Positions 9,561 through 17,447 of a stretch of DNA of 33,430 nt are shown piece after piece. The notes beneath the pieces were generated by a model. That model saw only the letters and a list, made by a program, of their open reading frames with translations, did not search any database and had not been told where the DNA came from. Origin of the DNA: Porphyromonadaceae bacterium (GTDB taxonomy: Bacteria; Bacteroidota; Bacteroidia; Bacteroidales; UBA12481); contig QYQM01000123.1 in assembly GCA_007280905.1 (NCBI GenBank), positions 1 through 33,430 of the forward strand. Reading direction: 5' to 3'. The position numbers and the translations under genes were made by a program. Position 1 is the stretch's first letter. Every line of letters starts with the position of its first letter.

Positions 9561-9578
9561 AATTCAATCGATTTCTGA
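9561..9578. promoter_or_regulatory. Candidate LacI-family operator, site 2 (autoregulatory position)
   Basis: AATTCAATCGATTTCTGA shares 14 of 18 bases with site 1, including the core CAATCGATT. It sits just behind the putative -7 element of the regulator gene and 4 bases before its ATG, where a bound repressor would block its own transcription or translation start. Confidence 0.45.
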
Positions 9579-9582
9579 AGAT

Positions 9583-10602
9583 ATGATCTCAAGAGGACAA
9601 GTAACAATCAAAGATCTGGCGGAGGAATTGGGAATATCCCCCTCAACTGTGTCCAAAGCCCTTAAAAATCATCCTGATATCAGTCAGGAAACCCGGAAAA
9701 AGGTTAACGACCTTGCAAAACTTTGGAATTACTATCCAAATCCGATCGCACTGAGTCTCCGTAATAGCCGGACAAAAACCGTCGGATTGATCATTCCGGA
9801 GATCGTACACCATTTTTTTTCCTCGGTGATCAGCGGAATCGAGGATGTTGCCTACGATGCAGGGTATAACGTGATGATATACCAGTCGAACGAATCTTTC
9901 AACCGGGAACTTATTGCTATTCAGGCATTATTGAACAGCCGGGTTGAGGGAATACTCATCTCCCTGTCGAAGGAAACAAGAAATTTTGATCACCTGAGAA
10001 ATGTTCTCGACCACGGTGTTCCTCTAGGGATGTTTGATCGGGTATGCGATGAAATCGAAACAGATAAGGTAACTGTTGACGACTACCAGGGAGCCTATGC
10101 AGCAGTGAGCCACCTGATCCGTACCGGATGCCGGAGGATTTCGCATCTTTCGGGGCCTCCCGGTTTACCGATAGCAGACTTTCGCCGGGGAGGTTACCTG
10201 GATGCACTTCGAGATAATAACCTCGAGATTAACAGGGATTTAATCATTTATTGCGACAATTTCAAACAAGCCCTTATACGAACAAAGCAATTAATGAATC
10301 TTTCTGAACCACCTGATGCTTTCTTTACGGTTAACGAATTTACGGCGACCGGGGTAGTGAAATCCCTCTATGACCTGAAAATAAAAATTCCGGAAGAAGT
10401 ATCCGTTTTCGCCTTTTCTAACGGATTAATTACCCAGGTAATCAACCCTGCTTTAAGTACAGTCGACCAACATGCCTATCAGATCGGTCAAACCTCCGCC
10501 CTACTGCTTCTCGACCGTCTGTTAAACCAGCAGATCACCCGTCCGTTCATTCATCAGGTCATAAAAACAGAACTGATCATACGGGAATCGACCCGTTCCT
10601 GA
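9583..10602 (+). CDS. LacI/GalR-family transcriptional regulator of the alpha-glucan locus
   Basis: A 339-residue cytoplasmic DNA-binding regulator of normal family length. The N-terminal helix-turn-helix is at about 8-27 (VTIKDLAEELGISPSTVSKA), followed by the recognition/hinge part (NHPDIS, then YYPNPIALSLR at 50-60). Residues 65 onward form the periplasmic-binding-protein-like effector domain (KTVGLIIPEIVHHFFSSVI, GVPLGMFDRVCDE, DDYQGAYAAVSHLI, STVDQHAYQIGQ). It is divergent from susC and directly upstream of the transporter, pgmB and GH65 genes, so control of both arms by a maltose-type effector is likely. Candidate operators lie next to its start, in the susC gap and before the transporter. 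Bacteroides uses a different regulator (SusR) for its starch locus; a LacI-type regulator resembles the arrangement in flavobacteria and relatives. Confidence 0.93.
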   Translation: MISRGQVTIKDLAEELGISPSTVSKALKNHPDISQETRKKVNDLAKLWNYYPNPIALSLRNSRTKTVGLIIPEIVHHFFSSVISGIEDVAYDAGYNVMIYQSNESFNRELIAIQALLNSRVEGILISLSKETRNFDHLRNVLDHGVPLGMFDRVCDEIETDKVTVDDYQGAYAAVSHLIRTGCRRISHLSGPPGLPIADFRRGGYLDALRDNNLEINRDLIIYCDNFKQALIRTKQLMNLSEPPDAFFTVNEFTATGVVKSLYDLKIKIPEEVSVFAFSNGLITQVINPALSTVDQHAYQIGQTSALLLLDRLLNQQITRPFIHQVIKTELIIRESTRS

Positions 10603-10619
10603 CACCTTTTTTCTCACTC

Positions 10620-10637
10620 TTAGCAAACGATTGAAAT
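10620..10637. promoter_or_regulatory. Candidate LacI-family operator, site 3
   Basis: Read on the minus strand this is ATTTCAATCGTTTGCTAA, matching site 1 at 16 of 18 positions, in the opposite orientation. It is 17 bases after the stop of the LacI-type gene and about 80 bases upstream of the -7 element of the transporter gene. Such a distance would suit looping or activation as well as repression. Confidence 0.5.
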
Positions 10638-10715
10638 GGCAGTTGGGGTGTTATTTAACTTGATCCATCATGCCCTCAATCAGGCTATTCATATACGAAT
10701 GAGCAGCTGATTACC

Positions 10716-10723
10716 TATATTTG
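10716..10723 (+). promoter_or_regulatory. -7 promoter element for the maltose transporter operon
   Basis: TATATTTG is a perfect match to the Bacteroidota -7 consensus TAnnTTTG, 22 bases before the transporter ATG. No convincing TTG at -33 is visible, which would suit a regulated promoter. The rest of the 143-base gap holds operator site 3 and no clear terminator for the regulator gene. Confidence 0.55.
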
Positions 10724-10745
10724 ATTACCGAGACAATCCTTTTTT

Positions 10746-12260
10746 ATGAAAAAACAACCGCACCTTAGTTTTTGGCAAATCTGGAACATGAGTTTTGGAT
10801 TTCTGGGAATTCAAATGGGTTTTGCCCTGCAAAACGCCAATGTGAGCAGGATTTTCGAGACTCTTGGAGCAAAAATCGAAAACATCCCGATACTCTGGAT
10901 TGCTGCACCACTTACCGGGTTAATCGTTCAGCCGATTATTGGCCATTACAGCGACAAAACATGGACCTGGCTGGGAAGAAGAAGGCCCTATTTTCTTTCA
11001 GGGGCCATCTTTGCGTCAATCGCCCTGGTCCTGATGCCAAACTCACCGGCTTTGTGGATAGCAGCTGGTATGCTTTGGATCATGGATGCGTCAATCAATG
11101 TCTCGATGGAACCTTTCAGGGCTTTCGTCGGAGACAATGTTTCCTCCGAACAACGGACACTTGGATTCGCTATGCAAAGCTTTTTTATTGGGATAGGGGC
11201 CGTTATCGCCTCACTCCTTCCCTATGTTTTTACCAATTGGTTCGGCATTGCGAATACGGCAGCAGAAGGTATAATCCCTGCATCTGTCAAATGGGCCTTC
11301 TACGTTGGTGCGGTTGTTTTTATCGGAACCGTGTTGTGGACAGTCATCCGTTCGAAGGAGTATTCCCCGGAGGTGTTGGCAGAATTTGGCAAACTGGAGC
11401 AATCCGGCTCAGATGCATCCTCTGGAACCATGCGCGTTCCTTCTTCCAAGTTTTTCCGGAGCGGAATCATCTGGACATTTTTCGGATTGGTGTTTGCAGG
11501 ATTAATCTATCAGCTAAAACTTGAGAAAGAGCTTTACATTCTCGGATTTGGCCTCACATTTTTCGGAATTCTACAATTAATTGCAGGTCAGCTGGTTAAG
11601 AATGGATCATCAAACGGGCTAACCGAAATTCTTACAGATTTGCGGCTGATGCCTAAAACCATGTCGCAACTGGCCATTGTCCAGTTTTTCTCATGGCTTG
11701 CCCTCTTTTCGATGTGGATTTATACCACGTCTGCTGTGACAAGCAGTGTATATGGCACCACCGATACCACATCGCAATTATATAATGACGGCGCAGATTG
11801 GGTCGGTGTTCTTTTTGGGGTCTACAATGGTTTTGCGGCTGTTTTTGCCTTTCTACTACCGATTATTGCGCGATACACCTCACGAAAAATCACTCATTCC
11901 ATTGCCCTGGTCACGGGAGGTTTAGGACTATGCAGCATTTTCCTGATAAAAGATCCAAATTTACTGATCATTCCATTTATCGGGATCGGGCTGGCATGGG
12001 CCAGTATCCTCTCTATGCCGTATGCGATTCTCACCGGATCGCTGCCCCAGAACAAGATGGGGATCTATATGGGCATTTTTAATTTCTTCATTGTTATTCC
12101 ACAAATACTGGCAGCAACCTTGCTGGGCTTCTTAACGAGAAACCTGTTTGGAGGTCATGCAGTATATGCCCTAGTATTCGGAGGTATATCTATGATAATA
12201 GCAGCAATCACTGTGATATTTGTTACGGACAAGGACGATGGAATTTTGATTAAGAAATGA
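10746..12260 (+). CDS. MFS-type sugar transporter, probably maltose uptake (SLC45/GPH-like)
   Basis: A 504-residue inner-membrane protein with about twelve hydrophobic segments, likely a proton-coupled maltose importer. The loop between helices 2 and 3 carries GHYSDKTWTWLGRRRPY at 66-82, the motif typical of the SLC45/GPH sugar-transporter branch of the MFS. A polar central loop is visible around residues 210-240. It precedes the genes for beta-phosphoglucomutase and maltose phosphorylase, seven bases before the first of these. This order (transporter, pgmB, GH65) is a known maltose cassette in Bacteroidota, and I base the substrate on it. The start ATG follows a short T-run and a perfect -7 element. 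The 3' end includes one copy of an 11-bp tandem duplication. Confidence 0.88.
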   Translation: MKKQPHLSFWQIWNMSFGFLGIQMGFALQNANVSRIFETLGAKIENIPILWIAAPLTGLIVQPIIGHYSDKTWTWLGRRRPYFLSGAIFASIALVLMPNSPALWIAAGMLWIMDASINVSMEPFRAFVGDNVSSEQRTLGFAMQSFFIGIGAVIASLLPYVFTNWFGIANTAAEGIIPASVKWAFYVGAVVFIGTVLWTVIRSKEYSPEVLAEFGKLEQSGSDASSGTMRVPSSKFFRSGIIWTFFGLVFAGLIYQLKLEKELYILGFGLTFFGILQLIAGQLVKNGSSNGLTEILTDLRLMPKTMSQLAIVQFFSWLALFSMWIYTTSAVTSSVYGTTDTTSQLYNDGADWVGVLFGVYNGFAAVFAFLLPIIARYTSRKITHSIALVTGGLGLCSIFLIKDPNLLIIPFIGIGLAWASILSMPYAILTGSLPQNKMGIYMGIFNFFIVIPQILAATLLGFLTRNLFGGHAVYALVFGGISMIIAAITVIFVTDKDDGILIKK

Positions 12261-12269
12261 TTAAGAAAT
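12248..12269 (+). repeat. 11-bp tandem duplication at the transporter/pgmB junction
   Basis: GATTAAGAAAT occurs twice in direct succession (12248-12258 and 12259-12269), followed by the similar GATTAAAGGAT. The first copy ends in the transporter stop TGA and the second runs into the pgmB ATG. Removing one copy would leave an ATGA stop/start overlap. Confidence 0.8.
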
Positions 12270-12909
12270 GATTAAAGGATGCATTTTTGACCTTGACGGG
12301 GTAGTCGTAGATACAGCGCGTTACCATTTTCAAGCCTGGCATAGGCTGGCAAGGGAACTGGGCTTTAATTTCACCGAAGAACATAATGAAAGATTAAAAG
12401 GGGTTAGCCGGATGGCTTCTCTGAATATTTTACTCGAAGTTGGCGGTCTGTCGTTAACTGATCCTGAAAAACAGAAATTAGCTGCTCAGAAAAATGAATG
12501 GTATCTGGAACATATCAGAAAAATGACACCTGCCGATATACTGCCGGGAGTAACTGAATTCCTCAATCTGTTAAGGTCTGTTGGTAAGAAGATAGCATTA
12601 GGTACCGCCAGCAAAAACGCCCGTATTATTTTAACTCAGATCGGCCTTTCTGCAGCATTTGATTCCATCGTAGACGGAAACCGGGTAGCCAACGCAAAAC
12701 CTGACCCGGAAGTTTTCCTCATTGCTGCTGCTGATTTAAAGCTGGGGCCAAAAGATTGCCTGGTTTTTGAAGATGCGATCGCCGGAGTTGAGGCAGCACA
12801 TAATGGCGGAATGAAGTGCATCGGAATTGGCCATCATGATATCCTGAAAAAAGCAGATAAAATCATCCCTGGTTTTAAAGAGGCAACTTTAGATCTGATT
12901 GAATTTTAA
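12268..12909 (+). CDS. pgmB: Beta-phosphoglucomutase
   Basis: A 213-residue cytoplasmic HAD-superfamily enzyme that converts beta-D-glucose-1-phosphate to glucose-6-phosphate. Motif I is FDLDGVVVDT with the nucleophile D8 and acid/base D10. The helical cap has RLKGVSRMASL at 43-53, the substrate-specificity loop characteristic of beta-phosphoglucomutase. Motif II is LGTASKNA at about 112-119, motif III the lysine in NAKPDPEVF, and motif IV VFEDAIAGVEAA. Length is as expected. It lies between the sugar transporter and the GH65 phosphorylase, whose product is its substrate, so the three genes form one maltose-catabolic unit. Confidence 0.95.
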   Translation: MIKGCIFDLDGVVVDTARYHFQAWHRLARELGFNFTEEHNERLKGVSRMASLNILLEVGGLSLTDPEKQKLAAQKNEWYLEHIRKMTPADILPGVTEFLNLLRSVGKKIALGTASKNARIILTQIGLSAAFDSIVDGNRVANAKPDPEVFLIAAADLKLGPKDCLVFEDAIAGVEAAHNGGMKCIGIGHHDILKKADKIIPGFKEATLDLIEF

Positions 12910-12920
12910 ACGAATCTTGC

Positions 12921-15230
12921 ATGCGTAAATACCTTCTTGAAGACGAATGGCTCATTATTGAAGAGGGCTTTGACCGCGAAGACCATAAGAGATCGGAGTC
13001 TCTGTTCAGTCTTGGTAACGGACACATGGGTATGCGGGCCAATTTTGAAGAAACCTATACTGGTCCATCGCTGCGCGGAACCTATCTTGCCGGAATCTAT
13101 TATCCGGATAAAACACGCGTCGGCTGGTGGAAAAACGGTTATCCTGAATATTTTGCCAAGGTTCTTAATGCACCAAACTGGATTGGGATGAAATTCAGGT
13201 TCAACGAAGAGGAGCTAAACCTGGATACCATGAAAGTCTCCTATTTCCGCCGGGTGTTAAATATGAAAGAGGGTATCCTGTCAAGGGAATTCATTGCATC
13301 CTGGTCCGATGGGAAACAGATCAGGGTTGAAACAGAACGGTTTTTATCGATGAAGAGAAGGGAGATTGGTGCAATCCGCTATTATATCTCCCCGCTAAAT
13401 TTCTCCGGAACCCTGGAGGCCGAGCTATTCATCGACGGAAATGTGGTAAACGAGGATGCTAACTACGATGAAAAATTTTGGGAACCTGTTGACCAGTCGG
13501 GGGATGGTGCTAATTGTTATTTGCGCAGCCGGACAAAAAAGAGCGCCTTTGATATCTGCATGGCGATGCATTCTGAATGCTTATTCCTGAACGGCCAGAA
13601 AGCTATTAGCCCGGAATTAATTGTTAATCAACAATATGTTTCAAATCGATATCAATTCGATGTCAAAGAAGGGGATCAAATCCGGTTCACCAAAATTGCA
13701 TGCGTAACCACATCCAGAGATTACGTGCCCGATCAGCTTTTATTTAATGCAGGTCAGATACTGGACCATGCGGTTATTTCGGGTTATGAAAATCTCAAAC
13801 ACGAACAGATCACTGCCTGGGCGGACAAATGGAAGACCAGCGATATTGTGATTGAAGGAGATATATCTGCTCAGCAGGGAATCCGTTTCAATATTTTTCA
13901 TCTGAACCAAACCTATACGGGTTACGACCCCTTACTGAATATCGGTCCTAAAGGGTTTACCGGTGAAAAATACGGCGGCAGTACCTATTGGGATACGGAA
14001 GCCTATTGCCTTCCCTTTTATCTGAATACTGCTGACAAGGAAGTTGCACGAAATCTTTTGATTTACCGATACAGGCATCTTGGCAAGGCTATTCAGAATG
14101 CAGAAAAGCTTGGGTTTACGGATGGTGCTGCATTGTACCCAATGGTTACCATCAACGGTGAGGAGTGCCACAATGAATGGGAAATCACTTTTGAAGAAAT
14201 CCATCGGAACGGAGCTATTGCATACGCTGTATATAATTATATACGTCACACCGGAGACGACTATTACCTCGCTGAATATGGACTGGAAGTACTGATTGGA
14301 ATTTCCCGTTTCTGGTCGCAGCGGTTTAACTTTTCCGATCCCAAGCAACTATTTGTAATGCTTGGCGTTACGGGTCCCAATGAATATGAGAACAATGTAA
14401 ATAATAATTGGTATACCAATTACATAGCTTCCTGGACACTTACTTACACCCTTGAAAGCATAGATTTTGTCAGGGGAAAGTACCCGGACGACTGGAACAG
14501 GATCGAACAAAAATCGAAATTCAGGATGATCCCCGAAACCAGCCGATGGTCAACCATACTCAATCATGTTTTCCTGCCGGCCGATGATAACCTGGGGATA
14601 TTCCTGCAGCAGGAAGGTTATCTCGATAAAGAGCAGCTTCTTGCCTCTGACCTGAGCCCTGATGAGAGGCCGATTAACCAGCACTGGTCATGGGACAGAA
14701 TACTTCGTTCCTGTTTTATCAAGCAGGCAGATGTCCTGGAAGGGTTATATCTTTTTGAGGATCATTTCAGTCCCGATATTATTCGTCGGAATTTCGACTT
14801 TTATGAACCCCGGACGGTACATGAATCTTCCCTTTCGCCGTGTGTTCACGCCATCCTGGCATCCAAGCTGGGTTATATTGATACAGCCTATCAATTGTAC
14901 CTCAGGACCAGCCGGCTTGATCTGGATGATTACAACCATGAAGTGCAAGAAGGTTGCCACATCACGAGCATGGCAGGCACGTGGCTGGCAATTGTAGAAG
15001 GATTTGGCGGAATGCGCGTAATCGACAATCAACTCCATTTTAATCCGCTTCTTCCGCAGGGTTGGACTTCCCTGTCGTTTACCGTGCATTTCAGGGGCCA
15101 TCTGCTGGTAATCATTATCGACAAACGAAGTGTCAGGGTTATTGATCAGGGAGATTCTGCGATGGAACTTTTTATCAACAATACAGGTTACCAGATTAAA
15201 CCAGGAACCGAACTTACCGTGCAGTTATAA
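12921..15230 (+). CDS. Maltose phosphorylase-like GH65 enzyme
   Basis: A 769-residue cytoplasmic glycoside phosphorylase. It is expected to split maltose with phosphate into glucose and beta-glucose-1-phosphate. The GH65 N-terminal beta domain starts with the conserved WLIIEEGF and SLFSLGNGHMGMRANFEE. The (alpha/alpha)6 catalytic part shows KYGGSTYWDTEAY at 350-362, NGEECHNEWEITFEEIHRNG, and the general-acid motif TGPNEY at 484-489 with E488. The phosphate-binding segment is TVHESSLSP at 632-640 (H634, S636, S637). There is no hydrolase-type second catalytic acid to place, as expected for an inverting phosphorylase. The residue patterns fit maltose phosphorylase better than trehalose or kojibiose phosphorylase, and the pgmB neighbour supports this. 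It starts 11 bases after pgmB. Confidence 0.9.
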   Translation: MRKYLLEDEWLIIEEGFDREDHKRSESLFSLGNGHMGMRANFEETYTGPSLRGTYLAGIYYPDKTRVGWWKNGYPEYFAKVLNAPNWIGMKFRFNEEELNLDTMKVSYFRRVLNMKEGILSREFIASWSDGKQIRVETERFLSMKRREIGAIRYYISPLNFSGTLEAELFIDGNVVNEDANYDEKFWEPVDQSGDGANCYLRSRTKKSAFDICMAMHSECLFLNGQKAISPELIVNQQYVSNRYQFDVKEGDQIRFTKIACVTTSRDYVPDQLLFNAGQILDHAVISGYENLKHEQITAWADKWKTSDIVIEGDISAQQGIRFNIFHLNQTYTGYDPLLNIGPKGFTGEKYGGSTYWDTEAYCLPFYLNTADKEVARNLLIYRYRHLGKAIQNAEKLGFTDGAALYPMVTINGEECHNEWEITFEEIHRNGAIAYAVYNYIRHTGDDYYLAEYGLEVLIGISRFWSQRFNFSDPKQLFVMLGVTGPNEYENNVNNNWYTNYIASWTLTYTLESIDFVRGKYPDDWNRIEQKSKFRMIPETSRWSTILNHVFLPADDNLGIFLQQEGYLDKEQLLASDLSPDERPINQHWSWDRILRSCFIKQADVLEGLYLFEDHFSPDIIRRNFDFYEPRTVHESSLSPCVHAILASKLGYIDTAYQLYLRTSRLDLDDYNHEVQEGCHITSMAGTWLAIVEGFGGMRVIDNQLHFNPLLPQGWTSLSFTVHFRGHLLVIIIDKRSVRVIDQGDSAMELFINNTGYQIKPGTELTVQL

Positions 15231-15246
15231 ACCTTTTTATATTTAT

Positions 15247-16509
15247 ATGAGCTTTCGATTGTGTTTTGTCCTTCTGATTTCCTTGTTTTGGCCCGGTGTA
15301 TTCCTTTCGGGTCAATCAAGCTACCGCTTCAGAGATCCAGAGACTTCAAGGCTCAGCCTGCAATTTGAACTTTCCCAGAACCTGATTATCATTCCAACCA
15401 GGATCAATCATTCTGCAAACCTGCAGTTGGTTCTGGATTCCGGCATCAGTAACACCATTATAACCGGTCTCAACGAGACTGACTCCATTACCATGAATAC
15501 TGCCCGCAAAATCAAGGTAGGGGGATTGGGCGACGGCACTCCAATTGAGGCTTATTATTCACAGGGAAACCTGATTGAAATTGAACATCCGGATGATACT
15601 GCGTTGGGAATAACCGGCAGCAACATGGACATTTATATATTGACTACTGATCAATTTGAACTTTCACGTCAGCTCGGTATCCGGGTGAATGGGTTGGTTG
15701 GTTCTGATTTGTTTGAGAACTTCGTAATCGGAATTGATCCCATAAACAAAGAAATCACATTTCATAACCGGGAAAAATTCAATTTCAAAAAGAGTACCCG
15801 TTCCTTCTCGAAAATCCCATTGACGATAATTAACGGGAAAGCTTATATAGATGTGAAAATACTCCAGGAGAATGATTCCGCGATGACAGTAAAATTACTG
15901 ATTGATACCGGCGCCAGTTTATCCTTCTGGATTGCCCCGATTGCTGACCGCTCCATTGTTATACCTCAGAAAACAGTCAGATCACTTCTTGGCCAAGGCT
16001 TGAACGGGGCCATTAGCGGGGTTAACGGAAGGGTTAAGAAGGCAGAAATAGGGCCCTATGTTTTCAGAAAGCCGCTTGTTTCCTATCCTGATTCGTCTTG
16101 TGTATCAGGTCTAAGGTTAAATGCCGAACGGCATGGAAGTTTAGGGAATGATATATTGAGGCGGTTCAGTGTCATTTTTGATTTTCAAGGTTCTGCTCTT
16201 TACTTGAAACCCAACAAGTGGTTCAGAACTCCCTTCTCTTATAACCGGAGCGGTATGGATGTGGAGAAATTGAATCCATTGATTCCTGTATATTCAATAT
16301 TCAGCATTATTCCCGGATCACCTGCTGATCAGGCAGGGTTGAAGCCAGGTGATCTGATAGAATATATCAATTACCTCCCGGCTTTCAATCTCAACCTCGA
16401 TGATATTAACAACACCCTCTATGGCGACGGTGGTAGACTGGTACTTCTGAGAGTCAACCGCAATGGAGAGAAGCTCAAGGTAAAGTTTCTTCTTGAAAGA
16501 AAAATATAA
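15247..16509 (+). CDS. Secreted retropepsin-like aspartyl protease family protein with PDZ domain
   Basis: I start at the ATG at 15247 (420 residues) because it opens a signal peptide (CFVLLISLFWPGVFLSG, residues 6-22); the open frame extends into the GH65 gene but without a plausible start. Two aspartyl-protease-like half domains follow: LVLDSG at 61-66 and LLIDTGAS at 217-224, each with an Asp at the expected catalytic position. The first has Ser instead of Thr in the D[T/S]G triad, which is tolerated. A PDZ domain occupies about 345-415 (IIPGSPADQAGLKPGDLIEYIN). The layout is that of the Bacteroidota 'aspartyl protease family / PDZ' proteins, whose substrates are generally unknown. It is 16 bases after the GH65 gene, but its function seems unrelated to sugar use. 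Confidence 0.85.
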   Translation: MSFRLCFVLLISLFWPGVFLSGQSSYRFRDPETSRLSLQFELSQNLIIIPTRINHSANLQLVLDSGISNTIITGLNETDSITMNTARKIKVGGLGDGTPIEAYYSQGNLIEIEHPDDTALGITGSNMDIYILTTDQFELSRQLGIRVNGLVGSDLFENFVIGIDPINKEITFHNREKFNFKKSTRSFSKIPLTIINGKAYIDVKILQENDSAMTVKLLIDTGASLSFWIAPIADRSIVIPQKTVRSLLGQGLNGAISGVNGRVKKAEIGPYVFRKPLVSYPDSSCVSGLRLNAERHGSLGNDILRRFSVIFDFQGSALYLKPNKWFRTPFSYNRSGMDVEKLNPLIPVYSIFSIIPGSPADQAGLKPGDLIEYINYLPAFNLNLDDINNTLYGDGGRLVLLRVNRNGEKLKVKFLLERKI

Positions 16510-16598
16510 ACATTTCAGGGCTGATTTTATGTAATATATTTAAATCTAAACATTTATTTGTTAGCAACTTAACAATATCCGAAAAAAAAAATAAGTAT

Positions 16599-16631
16599 TT
16601 TGTGCAACGAATAAAATTAGTATTACCTTTG
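16599..16631 (+). promoter_or_regulatory. Bacteroidota-type promoter for the helical lipoprotein gene
   Basis: TTTG at 16599-16602 and TACCTTTG at 16624-16631 match the -33 and -7 consensus (TTTG, TAnnTTTG) with a 21-base spacer. Transcription would begin near 16638, giving a leader of about 135 bases. This is the best promoter in the window and suggests strong expression. The rest of the 263-base gap holds only A/T-rich sequence and a short leader reading frame. Confidence 0.7.
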
Positions 16632-16652
16632 TATCGAATTTCAAAGGCTGGT

Positions 16653-16751
16653 ATGACAAGATTAAATGGTTTAATATTTAGGACAATGACTACTCTGGCC
16701 GGAGAAAACCCAATGAAATCTTTGAAAAATTTTAATTATCTAATATCTTAA
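16653..16751 (+). CDS. Possible 32-codon leader reading frame
   Basis: ATG to TAA, starting about 15 bases after the inferred transcription start and ending 21 bases before the lipoprotein ATG. The product would begin MTRLNGLIFRTMTTLAGENP. It has no recognisable domain and could be a chance frame; its position in the transcribed leader is the only reason to list it. Confidence 0.2.
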   Translation: MTRLNGLIFRTMTTLAGENPMKSLKNFNYLIS

Positions 16752-16760
16752 AATCTTTAC

Positions 16761-16766
16761 GGAGGA
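16761..16766 (+). promoter_or_regulatory. Strong Shine-Dalgarno site
   Basis: GGAGGA, six bases before the lipoprotein ATG. Such a full Shine-Dalgarno is uncommon in Bacteroidota, where most genes in this window have only A/T-rich sequence at this place, and it fits a highly translated gene. Confidence 0.6.
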
Positions 16767-16772
16767 TTTAAA

Positions 16773-17366
16773 ATGAAAATCAAACTGTTATCAGGTATTG
16801 CAATCGTGGGTATGGCACTTGTATTTGCTAGTTGCCAGAAGTATCCACAAGCTGAAGTTGATGCTGCAAATGCTGCAGTTGAAGCTGCTAAAGCTGCTCA
16901 GGCTAATTTGTATGTTGCATCTGAATTCAATGCACTGCAGGATTCACTGAACACTGTTTTGGCCGCTGTTGAAAAAGAGAAATCAAAACTCTTTAAAAAC
17001 TACAAAGATGAAGTTGCCAAATTAACCGCTACTTCAGAAATGGCCAAAAACGTTGCTGCAAATTCAGTTGCTAAAAAGGAGCAGATGAAGCAGGAATGCA
17101 CCACTACCCTGGGTGAAATCGCTGTTTTGATGGATGCAAACAAAGAAATGCTTGCCAAAGCTCCCAAAGGAAAAGAAGGCAAAGCTGCTATGGAAGCTAT
17201 CCAGGCCGATTTAACCAGCATTGAAACTCAGGTAGGCGAAGTGAACAATAAATTTGCCAGCGATGATATTATCAACGCTTTGAATCAGGCTAAAGCTCTA
17301 AAAGATAAAGCTACCAGTATCAATACCGAGCTGACCGAAGTGATGGTAAAAACCAAAAGGAAATAG
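16773..17366 (+). CDS. Helical coiled-coil lipoprotein of unknown function
   Basis: A 197-residue lipoprotein: signal peptide with lipobox FASC and Cys 21, then an almost entirely alpha-helical, Ala/Lys/Glu-rich protein. The segment after the lipidated Cys (AEVDAANAAVEAAKAAQANLY) and the next helix resemble the DUF4398-type helical lipoproteins found near L,D-transpeptidases, but I cannot assign it firmly. It lies behind a consensus promoter and a strong Shine-Dalgarno and is followed by a hairpin terminator, so it probably makes an abundant single-gene transcript with some read-through into the L,D-transpeptidase genes 81 bases on. An envelope-spacing or peptidoglycan-associated role is inferred from the shape and neighbours only. 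Confidence 0.75.
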   Translation: MKIKLLSGIAIVGMALVFASCQKYPQAEVDAANAAVEAAKAAQANLYVASEFNALQDSLNTVLAAVEKEKSKLFKNYKDEVAKLTATSEMAKNVAANSVAKKEQMKQECTTTLGEIAVLMDANKEMLAKAPKGKEGKAAMEAIQADLTSIETQVGEVNNKFASDDIINALNQAKALKDKATSINTELTEVMVKTKRK

Positions 17367-17400
17367 TAACCCTGATAAGGTATAACTAAGATCTTTGAAG

Positions 17401-17433
17401 CCCCGGAATCATATCATGGTTCCGGGGTTTTTT
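17401..17433 (+). terminator. Intrinsic terminator after the helical lipoprotein gene
   Basis: CCCCGGAATC at 17401-17410 pairs with GGTTCCGGGG at 17418-17427 (one G-U pair), followed by six T. It ends 14 bases before the next ATG, so the L,D-transpeptidase genes depend on read-through or on a promoter I cannot see. Confidence 0.85.
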
Positions 17434-17447
17434 AAATCAAACCCTGC

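Larger units (their letters stand above)
9189..9582. promoter_or_regulatory. Divergent control region between susC and the LacI-type gene
   Basis: This 394-base gap has no credible gene. For susC, a minus-strand TATATTTA at 9243-9250 is the nearest thing to a -7 element, without a clear -33 TTG. For the regulator, TAACTTTA at 9551-9558 is a similar near match, 25 bases before the start. Two CG-centred palindromic sites (9336-9353 and 9561-9578) are listed separately. I see no tRNA, small RNA or strong hairpin in the rest. Confidence 0.6.

Noticed and set aside
10772-11524. A 250-codon open frame inside the transporter gene, and other long frames opposite or inside purL, susC and GH65
   Set aside because: Composition without domains, Cys/Trp/Arg-rich translation and full overlap with well-supported genes mark them as shadows.
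15130-15246. Longer start for the aspartyl protease gene inside the GH65 gene
   Set aside because: The extension lies wholly in another frame of GH65 and would bury the signal peptide.
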